Origin: Parascedosporium putredinis
Taxonomy: Eukaryota > Ascomycota > Sordariomycetes > Microascales > Microascaceae
Assembly: GCA_949357655.1 (NCBI GenBank)
Contig: CASHTG010000007.1
Coordinates: 496,001-560,000, forward strand
Direction: 5' to 3'
Length of the DNA stretch: 64,000 bases
A program made the position numbers and the translations under genes. The stretch's first letter is position 1. Each line of letters opens with the position of its first letter. Of this stretch, positions 1 to 12,524 are shown piece by piece. Below the pieces are notes generated by a model. That model was not told the DNA's origin, did not search any database, and saw only the letters and a program-made list of their open reading frames with translations.

Positions 1-679
1 TCCGGCGCAATGCAGGACGATAGAAGACCACACAGATGGCATGGCCTCAACAGATGAGAACTCCCTCGTGGCGGACTGCTTCACTACTGGTTGGAGCCTC
101 CGGAACTTCACGCAATCAGACCTACGACTTCCTCTAGGTCTAGGAGACAAGTGCACGCCGGATGTGCTATCAATATATGAGACCTGGTCATGTCCGAACA
201 CTGGGCCCAGCGGTTTGCCTGTTTGGTCCTAATTGGAAATTCTAAAAACAAGTGGAAAGAAATAAAAGATGAGCAATGAAGGAACAAAGAAAAAAAACGA
301 CAGATCCATGGATCCCTTTCGCGCTGGCAATCAATATTATATAACGACAACCCTCACGCATGGATTCCCGTTCCTTTTAAGCAAAAAAAAGTGGTTCTAC
401 AGGGTTCCTTGGTTTGTCCAAGGTCTGTTTCTGTTTCCCCTCCTTCCCGTCACCTTCTCCGCCTTCCCTTCTGCTTCTCTTACACACATCATGCGTTCTC
501 CTCCCACCGTGGAAAAGGTAAACATGTCGTTGGCATCTAGGCCACCACACATCTAGTGCCCTCCCTCAAGCATTTTGCTATTTTAGCGCTTGCTATCGAG
601 ACCACCTCTTCACTGTCCTCTCCCATAAGAAAAGGAAAAAAAAGTACAAGGGTTGCTCTCTCTCTCTCTTTCTCCTTCT
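1..679. other. 3' flank of the E2 gene, no gene seen
   Basis: I see no convincing coding region here. The short open frames are of low complexity and match no family I know. A TC-rich microsatellite lies at about 655-678, directly after the stop codon of the E2 gene, and is probably part of its 3' untranslated region. Confidence 0.5.
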
Positions 680-2242
680 TTACAGCATGAGAGAAAGAGG
701 GTTCTCGAGCACCTTCTTGAGCTCCTTGATCCACTCAGCACCTACCGCACCGTCCACAACCTTGTGGTCGAAGCTGGCAGTTACCGTCACCTGCTCATCC
801 CACTCGATGCCCGTCGTGCCATCCTCGTTCTCGACAGGGACCGCCACCTTCTTGGTCGTGCCGACAGCAAGGATGGTAGACTGAGGGGGTTGATGATGGC
901 GGTGAAGTGGTCTACCGCGCTGTTCATGCCCATGTTGGAGATGCAAATGGTGCCACCCTGGTACTCCTCGGGCTTGAGCTTGTTGTCGCGCGCCTTCTTG
1001 GCGAGCTCCTTAACCTTGGAGGAGATGGACTCGAGGCCGAGGCCCTCAACACCGGTGACGATGGGGGTGATCAAGCCGCTCGGGGTGGATACGGCAACCG
1101 AGACGTCCACCGAGTTGAACTGCCTGATGAAGCCGTCCCTCCAGCTCGAGTTGACGGCGGGCACCTTGCGCGCGGCAACCGCCATGGCCTTGATGAGGAA
1201 GTCGTTGACCGACAGCTTGTACTCGCCGTTGGCCGAGCTGTTGAGCGCCTGGCGGAGCTTGAGGAGCTTGGATACTGAGATGCGGCTGGTGACGAAGAAG
1301 TGGGGTTGTTCTGCACAGACTCCTTGAGCCTGTTGGCAATGGCGTTCCTCATGCCGCTGGTGGGGATATCCTCGTACACGGCAGCGGGCGCACCGGCCGC
1401 CGCAGCACCGCCAGAGGCAGCCTTCTTAATGTCCTCCTCGACAATCTTTCCGCCCTTGCCGGTTCCCTTGATTCCCTCCAGAGAGATGCCCTTTTCGCGG
1501 GCCAATCGCTTAGCCGCCGGGGCAATGTTGGGTTCGCGGTCGAGGGCGGTTTCGAGTCTGCCGCCCGAGGTGGTCACGAGTGTCGCCGGGCGAGGGCTCT
1601 TCCGAGGATTCAGAAGTGGGCTCAGGCTTGGTCTCCTTGGCCTCCTCCTTCTTGGGAGCTGGCGCAGGGGCGGCCTCGCCACCGGCATCCTTGAGGGTGA
1701 AGTTCTCGAAAGCGGAGACGTCGGTTCCTTCTTCAACCAAAACGGCAATAGGCTATAGAAGAAGGCAAAAAAGAGTTAGAAAAAAACCAAATATCAATGA
1801 TGAGTCAATGTTGGACGATGCGCGGTTATCCTATGACACTTTCAGGAGTTTCGCGACGAGACTAGAGTCCTTGTGGAGGACTGCAAAGTCAAGGGAAAGA
1901 GATGGAAACATAAAAAAAAAAGTGAACTTACGTTACCAACGGCAACGTCCTTCTCACCAGACTCCTTGAGGAGCTTGGCGATAACGCCCTCCTCCTGGAA
2001 CTCAAAGTCCATCTGGGCCTTATCCGTCTCAATCTCCACTAGGACATCGCCGGGAACAACGCTGTCACCAGCCTTCTTCTGCCACGAACCAATGTTTCCC
2101 GCCGTCATCGTCGGGGAAAGGGCGGGCATCTTGATAATGGTGTGAGGAGGAACGACGCATAGCATCGGACCAGTTGCGACGTGAGGCCATATCGCAGTGT
2201 GTTGGGCTGAAGCGCCCGCCTTCGGAGAACCGCAGCGAGCAT
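680..2242 (-). CDS. LAT1: Pyruvate dehydrogenase complex E2, dihydrolipoamide acetyltransferase, mitochondrial (frameshifted)
   Basis: This is the E2 core of the mitochondrial pyruvate dehydrogenase complex, which moves acetyl groups from lipoamide to coenzyme A. The ATG at 2242 opens a basic presequence ([12 protein letters not shown]...) leading into the lipoyl domain ([15 protein letters not shown], lipoyl lysine in [11 protein letters not shown]). An intron follows at 1753-1931 (donor GTAAGT). Next come an Ala/Pro/Glu linker, an E3/E1-binding domain ([19 protein letters not shown]) and the catalytic domain, which ends with the DHKVVDG active-site motif and the usual C-terminus PLSLML. Single-base deletions break the frame near 2150, 1578, 1307 and 889. 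At 889, CCCCC stands where the family needs CCCCCC ([14 protein letters not shown]). The gene diverges from SEC7. The family call is very secure. Confidence 0.95.
1753..1931 (-). other. Intron of LAT1
   Basis: The donor GTAAGT (1931 downward) follows the codons for VAVGN. The acceptor TATAG precedes PIAVLVEEG. Removing it joins the lipoyl domain to the linker in one frame. Confidence 0.85.
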
Positions 2243-4262
2243 TGTTGTGGTCTTCGAGAGAGATTTTTGATGGAGGTCAAGGTTGCTGTCCTGCTCGGAA
2301 GCTAGCGAGAGCTATTTCAGAGGAGGAGACGTCGGAAGGGGGCGAGGCGTACGACTCGATCGAACGAGGGCAACGGGGAATAAAAAAGGGCGACGACGAA
2401 AGAAAGAAAACACGTCAAACGACAAACGAATTGACGAGATGAGAAGAGAGATGGAATTGGGAGAGCGTGGGACGTGATGGAGAATTTCCAGGGAGAGGAG
2501 AGAGGAGGCGGGTGAGTAGTCCAGGCGTGCCGTTATTTTTTTCTCCCTCACATTGACGATGATTTTCCGTTGAGCTCCGAATCCCCTTGCTGCAAGTTGG
2601 CAAGTGCAAAGCTTGGGGGCGCTAATCCTGATTGGGTAGGCTTATCGTCCCGCCAAAAACCGCTCGAAGCTTGCTTCTGTTGGCTGCGAGGTACAAGGTA
2701 CACGTTCTGGTTTCCGGCCCAGCTCCCGAACGGGGGTTGGCAAGCTGGGTGTTTCGTGTTCCGAAGCTTATGTAATGTATCCGGTACGCACCCATTGTCT
2801 TCTCTGGCAAAGAGCCCTTCTGCCTCTCCCAGCCCTGGCAGTCTCTTGCGTACGAGACATCTCAAGGTTTCAATTGTATCGGGATGTGATAATACTGTAT
2901 TGATGATAGTAGTTTGCAACGGATGCGTTTACTGCCTTTAGAGAACGCTGTGTTTTTTGCCTAAGAAAAATTGCACAAATTGCTGTAATCCCAATCATCT
3001 TGGCCGTTGTCCACGCGTGCTCAATTCGCGCATCGTTCCGGACCTTCCAGAGTAGAAGCCGGATGTGCAGCAAAGGTTGACCTGTTTACCTAAGCAGAGG
3101 TTATAGCCGGTCACCTCGTTTCTCCATGTAGTTGCTGGGTAAGTTGGGAAGCTTCAATTGAATACTCGTGCACGAGTACTAGCCAGCTTCAGGCGTTCTA
3201 GGCGACTCCCACTTGGTTATCAATGTGTCGGGTGCATTCCCCTGCCCTCCCAAACACGTGGAGCTGGAGATGCTGTCATGCTCAGGGGCAAGCCAGAAAC
3301 CCTTGTGTTACTTCTCGGGTGCTAAGAAAGCAAAAGAGCAAGGACTGCGGCCCCCTTTTTCTTTCAGCCTCTTTTCCTTTTTAGTTTCTTGTGTATTCTC
3401 TTCAATGTTTGAATGGAGGAATCAATCTCATGGGGCGACGGAAGATCTTCGAGTTTGTTGGACGAAATTCGACGGACCCAAGGACCGGGGATCCTAATCC
3501 TCAAAGAACAGCTTGTGGATTGACAGATTGGGAGAGCACCAGACGATAATACGTCAATTGGCCACTTCGATAGCTCTAGTTCGTTGCTACCTGCTCGTCG
3601 ACCCTAGAACTATTGATCCATAAAGGGGTCAATCGTTACAGGGGTAGCCTAGCCTCCTGTCAGCGACAATTTGAATAATTCAGGGCCTCCACGTAATAAG
3701 TCGCCCAGCCAGCCCAGCTGTTGTCGACTGGTACCCGTTTGGGGCTGGGCCTCGTGTTTCTCCCTGCGTACGCATTCCTCTTTGTGGCTCAATGGTGCTG
3801 TCCCGGGTTCGTTCTGGCGCTATTATTACCTTCTAGCGGACGCTGCTGTCTGTGCGAGCGGGTCCAGCAAAATCCAATCTTTGGCCTGAGCTGAACCCCG
3901 AGCCAAGACGACGAAAGTCGCAACCTAGCGTAGATTCTTTTTGGAAGCGTGTTAAATTCCCACCTGCCTCGGCCCCCAACCACCATAAACCTGCTCGTTG
4001 GCCCTTCAAGCACCACTCCTGGCCATCGCGACGGGCCGTTAATCGAAACCGAAAAAACAAGACAACGTCTCCATTGCCCAACGGCAGCATCGCCCCTTTT
4101 CCGCCTTCCCACAAGGCGACCGCGGCTAACAAAAGAACAAATACAACAAGAGCGAGGGAGGCACAGGCCACAAGGCCCGTTGACCCCCGAAACCCGCCGA
4201 ACGAAAGACCCCGAGTCCCCTCTGCGAACTCATATGGCCCAGCGCTCCCTCCGTGCTCCCCG
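2243..4262. other. Divergent intergenic region between LAT1 and SEC7
   Basis: About 2 kb separates the two start codons, so it should hold both promoters and 5' untranslated regions. The SEC7-proximal 400 bp are rich in CCAAC/CCGCC-like sequence and open in the SEC7 frame, but no in-frame ATG lies upstream of 4263. I see no other gene. Confidence 0.5.
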
Positions 4263-7200
4263 ATGAGCTCGCTCTCGTTTGTGGTATCCTCTCTGGATGC
4301 CATAGCCACCTCCAAAGAGGCCCACAAGAACAAGCAACTCGCCGAATTCGCCCAGGCCGCCATCTCCGCGATAAAAGAGACGGATCCCCAGCTTCCCGAT
4401 CCCGAAATCGTCTTCGCGCCCCTCCAGCTCGCCACCAAGTCCACGAGCCCCCAACTCACCACCACCGCTCTCGACTGCATCGGCAAGCTCATATCTTACT
4501 CGTACTTCACTGCTATCGACTATGAATCCCGCGAGGAGGACGGCGAAGAGGGCGGAAAGACCCCCGCCGCCGGCAGGGCGCCCTGATCGAGCGGGCCATT
4601 GACACTATATGCGACTGCTTCCAGGGCGAGACCACCCCCGTCGACGTCCAGCTCCAAATTGTCAAATCCCTCCTCGCCGCCGTCCTCAATGACAAGATCG
4701 TCGTCCACGGCGCCGGCCTGCTCAAGGCCATCCGCCAAATCTACAACGTCTTCCTGCTCTCGCGGAACACGGCCAACCAGCAAATCGCCCAGGGCACCCT
4801 CACCCAGATGGTCGGCACCGTGTTCGAGAGGGTCAAAACCCGTCTACAGATGAAGGAGGCCCGCATGAGCCTTTCCAAGCTCAAGCTGCACTCCAGCAAC
4901 ACCACCTTTGAGCGGGCCGAGTCTCCCGACGACGAGGACGACGACACCGTGCGGGATGGCGCTAGCGAAAAAGATGACGATGCCGACGATGATGCCGAAA
5001 CCGAGGCCGATGACAACGACGAGGAAGATGGCGCTGACGTTGCTACCACAGCCGGAGAAGGCGAGACGAAGCTGACCCTCAAAGACCTCGAGCACCGCAA
5101 GAGCTTCGACGACACCCACATGGGCGAGGGCCCCACAATGGTCACCCAGCTCAAGACCATGAAGCGGACCGCCCGCTCCGTGTCGGAGCAGTCCATTGCC
5201 GAGTCCTCCGCCGAAGAGAGCCCAGAGGCGCTCGATGCCGAAGACGAGGTCTACATCCGGGATGCCTATCTCGTCTTCCGCGCCTTCTGTAACCTTGCCA
5301 CCAAGGTCCTCCCGCCCGATCAGCTTTACGATGTCCGCGGCCAAGCCATGCGCTCCAAGCTCGTTTCCATCCACCTCATCCACACCGTCCTCAATAACCA
5401 CATCCAAGTCTTCATCTCTCCCCTTTGCAGGATCAAGAACTCCAAGAGCAGCGAGTTCACGAGCTTTCTCCAGGCTATAAAATACTACATCTGCCTCACC
5501 ATCACCAGAAATGGCGCCTGTGCTGTCGACAAAGTCTTTGACGTCACCGCCGAGCTCTTCTGGCTCATGCTCAAGTTCATGCGGGCCCCGTTCAAGGTTT
5601 GTCTCTCCCCTCTGTACCCTTGAAACCAAGTAGGGGAAACTTGAGATTTTAGTTGTCTAACTCCTTGTTACAGAAAGAGATCGAGGTCTTCCTCAACGAA
5701 ATCTACCTCGCCCTCTTAGCCCGCCGAACCGCGCCCATCACCCAGAAGCTTTACGTAGTCAATATTCTCGGCCGCCTTTGCGCCGATCCTCGTGCGCTCG
5801 TCGAGATCTTCCTAAACTACGACTGCGACGGCAGCATTACAAACATCTATCAAACAATCATTGAAGATTTGTCCAAATACTCCACCGCGCCCGTGTTGAT
5901 CACCACTCTTCACGAGCAGGCCTACGAGGAGAAGAGTGCAAGGGTCCCGTCCGCTGCCGAATGGCAGGTAAAGACAATTCTCCCTCCGCCCCTCACCGTC
6001 GCCGCGATTGCTCCTCTTACCGAGTCCGAGCCTGATATTCCCCGCGAGTACACCTTGAAACGCGTTGCCCTGGATGCTCTTGTTGAAGCGTTGAGGTCTC
6101 TGGTTACGTGGTCCGCCTCCGTCCGACCCGATGCCTCGCGGACTCCTGGCGATGCCGACATTAGACAATCCCTCGAAGATATCCGTGCGTCAATTGATCC
6201 TTCTATCTACGCGTCTGACTCTCCTCAAACGGGTATTAGCCACCCAGGCACTCCGGTGGTCGAGGATGACCCGGAGCAGCTTGAGAAGATCAAGGCTAGG
6301 AAGACGGCCATGACCAATGCGGTGAACCAGTTCAACTTCAAGCCAAAGAGAGGCATCAAGGCCCTCATCCAGGAGGGCTTCATTCCCAGCGACAGCCCCG
6401 AAGATATCGCCAGGTTCCTCCTAGCCGACGAGCGTTTGGACAAGGCCCAGATTGGCGAGTACCTAGGCGAAGGCGACCAGAAGAACATTGAAATCATGCA
6501 CGCCTTTGTCGATCAGATGGACTTCACAAAGAAGCGCTTTGTTGATGCCCTCAGGCTGTTCCTTCAGTCCTTCCGACTCCCCGGCGAAGCCCAGAAAATT
6601 GATCGCTTCATGTTGAAATTCGCCAACCGATACGTCATGGGTAACCCCAATGCCTTTGCAAACGCTGATACCGCGTACGTCCTTTCGTACTCCGTCATCA
6701 TGCTCAACACCGATCTTCACAGCGGCAAGGTTGCGCGACGCATGACCAAGGAGGACTTCATCAAGAACAATAGGGGCATCAACGATAACGCCGATCTTCC
6801 TGAAGAGTACCTCATCGCCATCTACGAAGAAATTCAGAATAACGAGATTGTCCTCAAGAGCGAGCGTGAAGCTGCCGCTGCTGCCGGCACTCTCCCCGTA
6901 CAGGGTTCGGGGGCATCGCTGCAGGTCTCGGACAGGCGCTCGCCAACGTCGGTCGCGATCTCCGTAGGGAAGCGTACCTTCAACAGTCCGAGGAGATTGC
7001 ATCACGGTCCGAGCATCTCTTCAAGACTTTGTTCAAAAACCAGCGAAGGAACGCGACCAAGAACGGCACGCGGTTCATTCCCGCCACCTCCTTCCGCCAT
7101 GTCGGTTCCATGTTTGACGTGACGTGGATGTCGTACTTCTCGGCACTCTCGAGCCAGATGCAAAAGACGCACAACCTTGAAGTCAATAAGCTGTGTCTCG

Positions 7201-9965
7201 ACGGCATGAAGATGGCGACCAAGATTGCGTGCATGTTTGACCTCGCTACCCCCGAGTGGCCTTTATCAATGCTATTAAGAACACGACGAATCTCAACAAC
7301 CCCCACGAGATCCACGCCAAGAATGTCGAGGCCCTCAAGGTTCTCCTCGACTTGGGCCAGACTGAGGGCAATGTTCTCAACGAATCGTGGAAGGACATCC
7401 TCATGTGCATCAGCCAGCTCGATCGCCTACAGCTCATCTCGGGCGGAGTTGACGAGAGCGCCGTGCCCGACGTATCCCAGGCTCGCTTCCTGCCGCCCCC
7501 GAAGGATAGCGATGCTGCGTCGATCCGGAGCAAGCGCCGTAGCCGGGCGAGGTCTGGAGTTTCGAACCGATTCTCTACCGAGATTGCGCTTGAAAGTCGG
7601 TCTGACGAAGTCATCAAGAGTGTGGACCGCATCTTTACCAATACAGCCAACCTATCAGGTGACGCCATTGTCCACTTTGCCCGCGCGCTGACTGAAGTGA
7701 GCTGGGATGAGATCAAGGTCTCGGGCTCTAATGACTCGCCCCGCACGTACAGCTTGCAAAGATTGTTGAAATCAGCTACTACAACATGACGCGTGTGCGT
7801 TTCGAGTGGACGCAGATTTGGGATGTCTTGGGAGAGCACTTCAATAAGGTGGGCTGCCACAACAACACAACCATTGTCTTCTTCACGCTCGACTCGCTGC
7901 GACAGCTTTCGATGCGGTTCATGGAGATTGAGGAGCTTCCTGGTTTCAAGTTCCAAAAGGACTTCCTGAAGCCGTTCGAACACGTGCTCTCCAACTCGCA
8001 CAATGTGGCCGTCAAGGACATGGTTCTCCGGTGTCTGATTCAGATGATCCTGGCTAAAGGTGACAACATCCGATCGGGCTGGCGGACTATGTTTGGCGTG
8101 TTCACGGTGGCGGCTCGGGAACCTTACGAGAGCATTGTCAGCCTCGCCTACGAGAACGTTAACCAGGTGTACAAGAGCAAGTTTGGCGTCGTTATCTCAC
8201 AAGGCGCCTTTACCGACCTCATCGTGTGTCTGACGGAATTCTCCAAGAATATGAGGTTCCAGAAGAAGAGCTTACAGGCACTCGAGGCTCTCAAATCTAT
8301 CATCCCGCGGTTGCTCAAGACCCCCGAGTGTCCGTTGTCTCGTAATTTCGATAGCCTAGCCGCCAATGCCGAGGTGGCACTCAAGTCACCGTCGATGCAG
8401 CTCCAGCAAGGCCGCACCTCGGTTGAGGAAGGGTATTGGTTCCCCGTATTATTTGCGTTCCACGACATCTTGATGACTGGGGAGGATCTGGAGGTACGAT
8501 CAAGCGCCCTCGAGTACTTTTTCGACACTCTTCAGAAGTACGGTGGCGACTTTGCGCCAGAGTTTTGGGATATTTTGTGGAGGCAACAGCTTGAGCCCAT
8601 TTTCATGGTTCTCCGGTCGCGGCCGGAGCTGAATAATGCGCTGAACCACGAGGAGCTTTCGGTGTGGCTATCGACAACGATGATTCAGGCTTTGCGCAAC
8701 ATGATTGGCCTCTTTACCCATTTCTTTGGGGCCCTCGAATACATGCTGGACCGTATCCTCAAGCTCTTGGCGCTGTGTATCTGCCAGGAGAACGACACAA
8801 TTGCCCGTATTGGTAGCAATTGCTTGCAGCAGCTCATCCTCAAGAACGTCAAAAATTCTCACCCGATCACTGGGCGCAGATCGTGGGTGCATTCTGCGAG
8901 TTGTTTGAGCGCACAACCGCCAAGGAGCTCTTCTTTGCCACGACCCTCGATGCTGCGACAACACTGTCACCCGTGAGCAATGGCCACATCTTCCCCGGCG
9001 CGCTTAGCCCTGCGCGCGAGGACGTTGACTCAAAATCACTCAAGATCAACGGTGGCAATGACGAGGCATCAGAGGCTAGCAGCTCACCCGCACAGACGCC
9101 CAAAACGGCGAGGAGCACGCTCGCGGTAGATGAGGAGAGTAGCGCGTCTGCAGTGGGCGCGTCTGTGTCCCATGTTCCCCTGGAGGACTACAAGCCTTCG
9201 CCGGCTCTTCAGCAACAACCGGTCGTGGTTACGTCGGCCAGGAGGCGATTCTTCAACCGCATCATCTCGCGCTGCGTGCTGCACCTTCTGATGATCGAGA
9301 CCGTCAATGAGCTTTTCAGCAATGAGGCAGTATATGTACAGATTCCATCTATTGAGCTGCTGCGCCTCATGGCACTACTCAAGAAGTCGTACTTGTTCGC
9401 GCGGCGCTTCAACAACGACAAAGAGCTGCGCATGCAGCTCTGGCGGCAAGGATTCATGGGTCAACCTCCCAACCTCCTCAAGCAAGAGTCGGGGAGCGCG
9501 GCCACGTACATTTCCATCTTGTTCCGCATGTTTGCGGATACGTCAGCCGAGCGTGAAGCCAGTCGATCAGATATCGAGGCCGCCCTTGTTCCACTTTGCA
9601 AGGATGTGATTGGAAGCTACATCACGCTAGAGGAGGAGAGCCAGCACCGCAACATTGTTGCCTGGCGACCCGTGGTCGTTGACGTGCTCGAAGGCTTCGC
9701 ATCGTTTCCGGAGCCGGCATTCCGCGAGAATCTGCCCGGTTTCTACCCTCTTATCATTGAGCTCGTGACGAGAGAGCTCAACACGGAATTGAGGACGGCG
9801 CTGCTTCTCGTGCTGAGGCGCGTGGGCGCGGTAGGGCTTGGTATCAAGGACATGAGCACCAAGAAGGAGAGGAGGGAGAGTGTCACTCTGGGAAGTGGTA
9901 ACGGGAATGGTGCAGAGGTCGATGCAGCGGAGAGGATGAGGAGACCTGTCTCGCGGGATGCGTAA
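4263..9965 (+). CDS. SEC7: SEC7-family guanine nucleotide exchange factor for Arf (frameshifted)
   Basis: A large Golgi Arf-GEF of the Sec7/BIG family, which activates Arf GTPases during vesicle budding at the trans-Golgi. The start is the first in-frame ATG (MSSLSFVVSSLDAIA). The order is: an N-terminal dimerisation/cyclophilin-binding (DCB) region, a very acidic linker (about 4920-5040), the homology-upstream-of-Sec7 (HUS) region (LLARRTAPITQKLYVVNILG, NYDCDGSITNIYQTIIEDLS), then the catalytic Sec7 domain (about 6310-6870) with the glutamate finger in FRLPGEAQKIDR (GAA at 6586) and motif 2 (AYVLSYSVIMLNTDLHS). Downstream homology regions (HDS) run to the C-terminus. An intron lies at 5597-5673. 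Single-base deletions break the frame near 4560, 6907, 7250, 7764 and 8858. All are in runs of C, G or A, and each is repaired by one extra base. Length and domain order fit the family. Confidence 0.96.
5597..5673 (+). other. Intron of SEC7
   Basis: Donor GTTTGT follows RAPFK and acceptor TTACAG precedes KEIEVFLNEIYLA. The joined product matches the conserved HUS region. Confidence 0.85.
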
Positions 9966-10951
9966 AAGAACTAGGGGTTTATTCTTCTTTTTACCGCGCA
10001 AGCTTTTTTGTGTCTTTTTTCTTGTTGGCCCTTGAGTTGTGTAAAAAAGAGAGACGGAATGTTGGGTTATCCAAGGACGCACGGGTACGGGCGGAGTAGG
10101 CTTCGTTTGTTTTTCTTCCGCCCTCTGCAGCTGAGAGAGGGTTGGTTTTTCTCCAGAGTTCTCGGATCTTCTCGATCCTCCCTTGCCGACAATTGTAGAC
10201 CGTCATGATGTCCATGATCCTAGAAACCATACAAGTTGTGTCGTGTTCATTTTCATCCTTTGGCTCCCTTTTTTTTTTCTAAACGTTTCTGTACATGTAC
10301 TTATATATGTTGTTCTCTTCCCTCCGTAGAGGCGAGGAAGGAATGTCTCCAATCTGGTCCAAGTTTTGTTACTTTGTGTGATGGTTGGCGGCACGCATGT
10401 ATCACAACCCGCAAACGAGTCCGTCTCATTGATATCTACATGTAATAGTGAAATGGCTGAAATGCCCCTCCAAAAGTTGACGACACCAAAATTGGACGTC
10501 TTCTTCCATCCGGCCGTTGATTTCCCACTGTCGGACAGGATCGGAGAATAGTTCTAGGGCCGTGTAATGGTGGGAAGTTGCTTCCTCATGTGGCAGGCGC
10601 CACTAGCTTACGAATTCGATGTGTTCCTGCCGATTTCATCACGTAGAATATCGAGGATGTACGTTTGCTGTTCTGCCTGCCCTTATTCGGAAGTCGCGAC
10701 CCCACCATCTCGCTCGCGCTTCTCACATGTCGCCTTCCTCAGCGCTCGCCGGCCTACGACAGCACCTCATCCATCTCCTGTCCACTCATTATCACTAAAT
10801 CTAGGCTCCTCGCATCTTTTTCCATCTCTCAAGGATGAGTCTATCCTAACCTCGCTGGAGGACGACTACGAATAATAAAGAGACCGCAGAGACCTATCAC
10901 GCTATATCGCTCCCCCGCCACGAAAACCAGTACTGTAGCCCCACCATCGCC
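9966..10951. other. Intergenic region between SEC7 and the HSM3-like gene
   Basis: Both neighbours read rightward, so this holds the SEC7 3' region (T-rich tracts at 9980-10020 and 10265-10285) and the promoter of the next gene. I see no further coding sequence. Confidence 0.5.
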
Positions 10952-12055
10952 ATGCCTGAAGAGAAACCCAAAGGCGACCCCGCCTCCATCGGCATTCCCC
11001 GCTCCTTTTACATCTGGACGCCGTCGTCGCCGCGCCGGACACCACCCCGGTCCAGACCGCCCTTTTTGATAGGATCCAAAATGAGTTATCGTTTTACTCG
11101 CTCCCCTTTGCCGACCACAAGGGGGCCTACCGAGCGCTACTGACGCGCCTTGTCGCCGCCCTCTTTATCCTGACAGAGGATGCCTCTATTCGGACCGTGG
11201 CGGGGCTCCTAGACGCCCTGCTGGCTCGCATGCCTACTAGCGCTGTTCTCTCGTTTGCGGAGCCGGAGATGCTTGTAGCTGCCCTGGGGGCGCCTCATCC
11301 AGCCGCTAACCTCCTGGCCTTGGATATCCTGCGCCGAGCTGAGGGTACCGAGGGCGCCGAGGTGGTGCTGGAGCGGGAGGTTGTGGATGCGTTGGTGAAC
11401 TGTTGGTTGCGCTCAAAGGTAGTCGAGGTTGCCCAGCGTGGAGAAGAGGCCATTGAGAACCTATTGAGGCGGACGGCGCGAGGGGACGCTGCCCTTACGG
11501 ATGCTGCTCAACGACTCTCCCTTGAAGATGATGAAAACGAGGAAGAGTACGTGCTAGACATGTGGGAGGATCTCCTGCGCGGACAGGCAGCTATCGCGAT
11601 CGTAGATATCTGCGTCCAGGACACGGACGAACGCCAGGCCTCCCTCTCGCAGACCCGCCTTCTCGGCCTTCTACCCCGCCTTGCGCGTCTTGACTTTCCT
11701 GCACTTGCATCCGCCACTCTACCCCGTCGCCCGGCTAGCTCTAACACCCTCCTGCAGATGGCGATCGACTTCGTTGACAGGGATGATATCGCCATGTATC
11801 TCGTCCTCGTGCAGTTCTACAAGGACCTCTTCACCCAAGTCTTCGCTGCCGTCTCCCCTCAGACTCGGGCAACAGTGATGGCCAGCCGGGAAATCCCGCA
11901 GCCGGTGAGCGTTTCACAGACTTTGTGAGAAACCATCGAGGGGATACAGCGGCTGTCAGAGCTGTGGCGGAACTGAAGAGAGAGGTCCAGGCGGATGAGG
12001 AGAGGCAGGCATTTGCAAGCTTTATCGATAAAGTTGTTGGGGCGGCGAGCCAATA
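10952..12055 (+). CDS. HSM3/PSMD5-like 26S proteasome assembly chaperone (frameshifted)
   Basis: An alpha-helical, HEAT-like protein resembling the fungal 'DNA mismatch repair protein HSM3' family. Yeast Hsm3 and human PSMD5/S5b act as chaperones for the proteasome base ATPase ring. The start ATG at 10952 gives MPEEKPKGDPASIGIPRSF. After a one-base deletion in a T run near 11006 the frame continues as LDAVVAAPDTTPVQTALFD. The middle contains Leu-rich helices (LLDALLARMPTSAVLSFAEP, QASLSQTRLLGLLPRLARLD). A second one-base deletion near 11887 precedes the C-terminus (RFTDFVRNHRGDTAAVRAVA...VGAASQ, stop 12053-12055). The family call rests on pattern recognition and the helical repeat character, so it is moderately sure. 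Confidence 0.7.
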
Positions 12056-12524
12056 AAGGGCTCGCTGGGTCCGGCAGTCCTCAAGGATGAATAAGTCGCT
12101 CGTGCAGGGCTCCCCTTGATGGCAAGGAATGATTATGCGGACCGGCACACACGAAGATACGGCACGTGGAGGACAAGGAATAGCGATACAGTAAAGGGGA
12201 GAAAGAAAGTTAGCACAACCGCTCAATGCGGAACATAATTCATGTAGAAATTGTTCTCCGACTTCGTGACCTTCGTGCCGTCCCCACCCTTTACTATGTC
12301 CTTTTCGTGAGCTAATGCTACTATTTTAGAAAGCCGCCATGCCTACGTGGTCAAGCCTTTGGTACCCTGAACGCCTCTCAGATGACCGTGAGATTGATAA
12401 AAGAAAAAGATGGACCCCAATATCCCGTGCGCTATAAACATGAGGAAATCGTGGCAACTGGGGAAGCAGAACGCAAAAGCGCGGCGAGATGCGAACAGAC
12501 CGCCGTCGATCCAGCTGGTCGAAT
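12056..12524. other. Convergent 3' spacer between the HSM3-like gene and FIP1
   Basis: The two neighbouring genes converge here, so it should hold both terminators and polyadenylation sites. I see no gene. Confidence 0.5.

Noticed and set aside
653..1327. Long plus-strand open frame of 224 codons
   Set aside because: It is the antisense shadow of the pyruvate dehydrogenase E2 gene, and its composition mirrors that gene's codon bias.
4844..5629. Long minus-strand open frame inside SEC7
   Set aside because: It is an antisense shadow of SEC7, whose homology on the plus strand is unmistakable.
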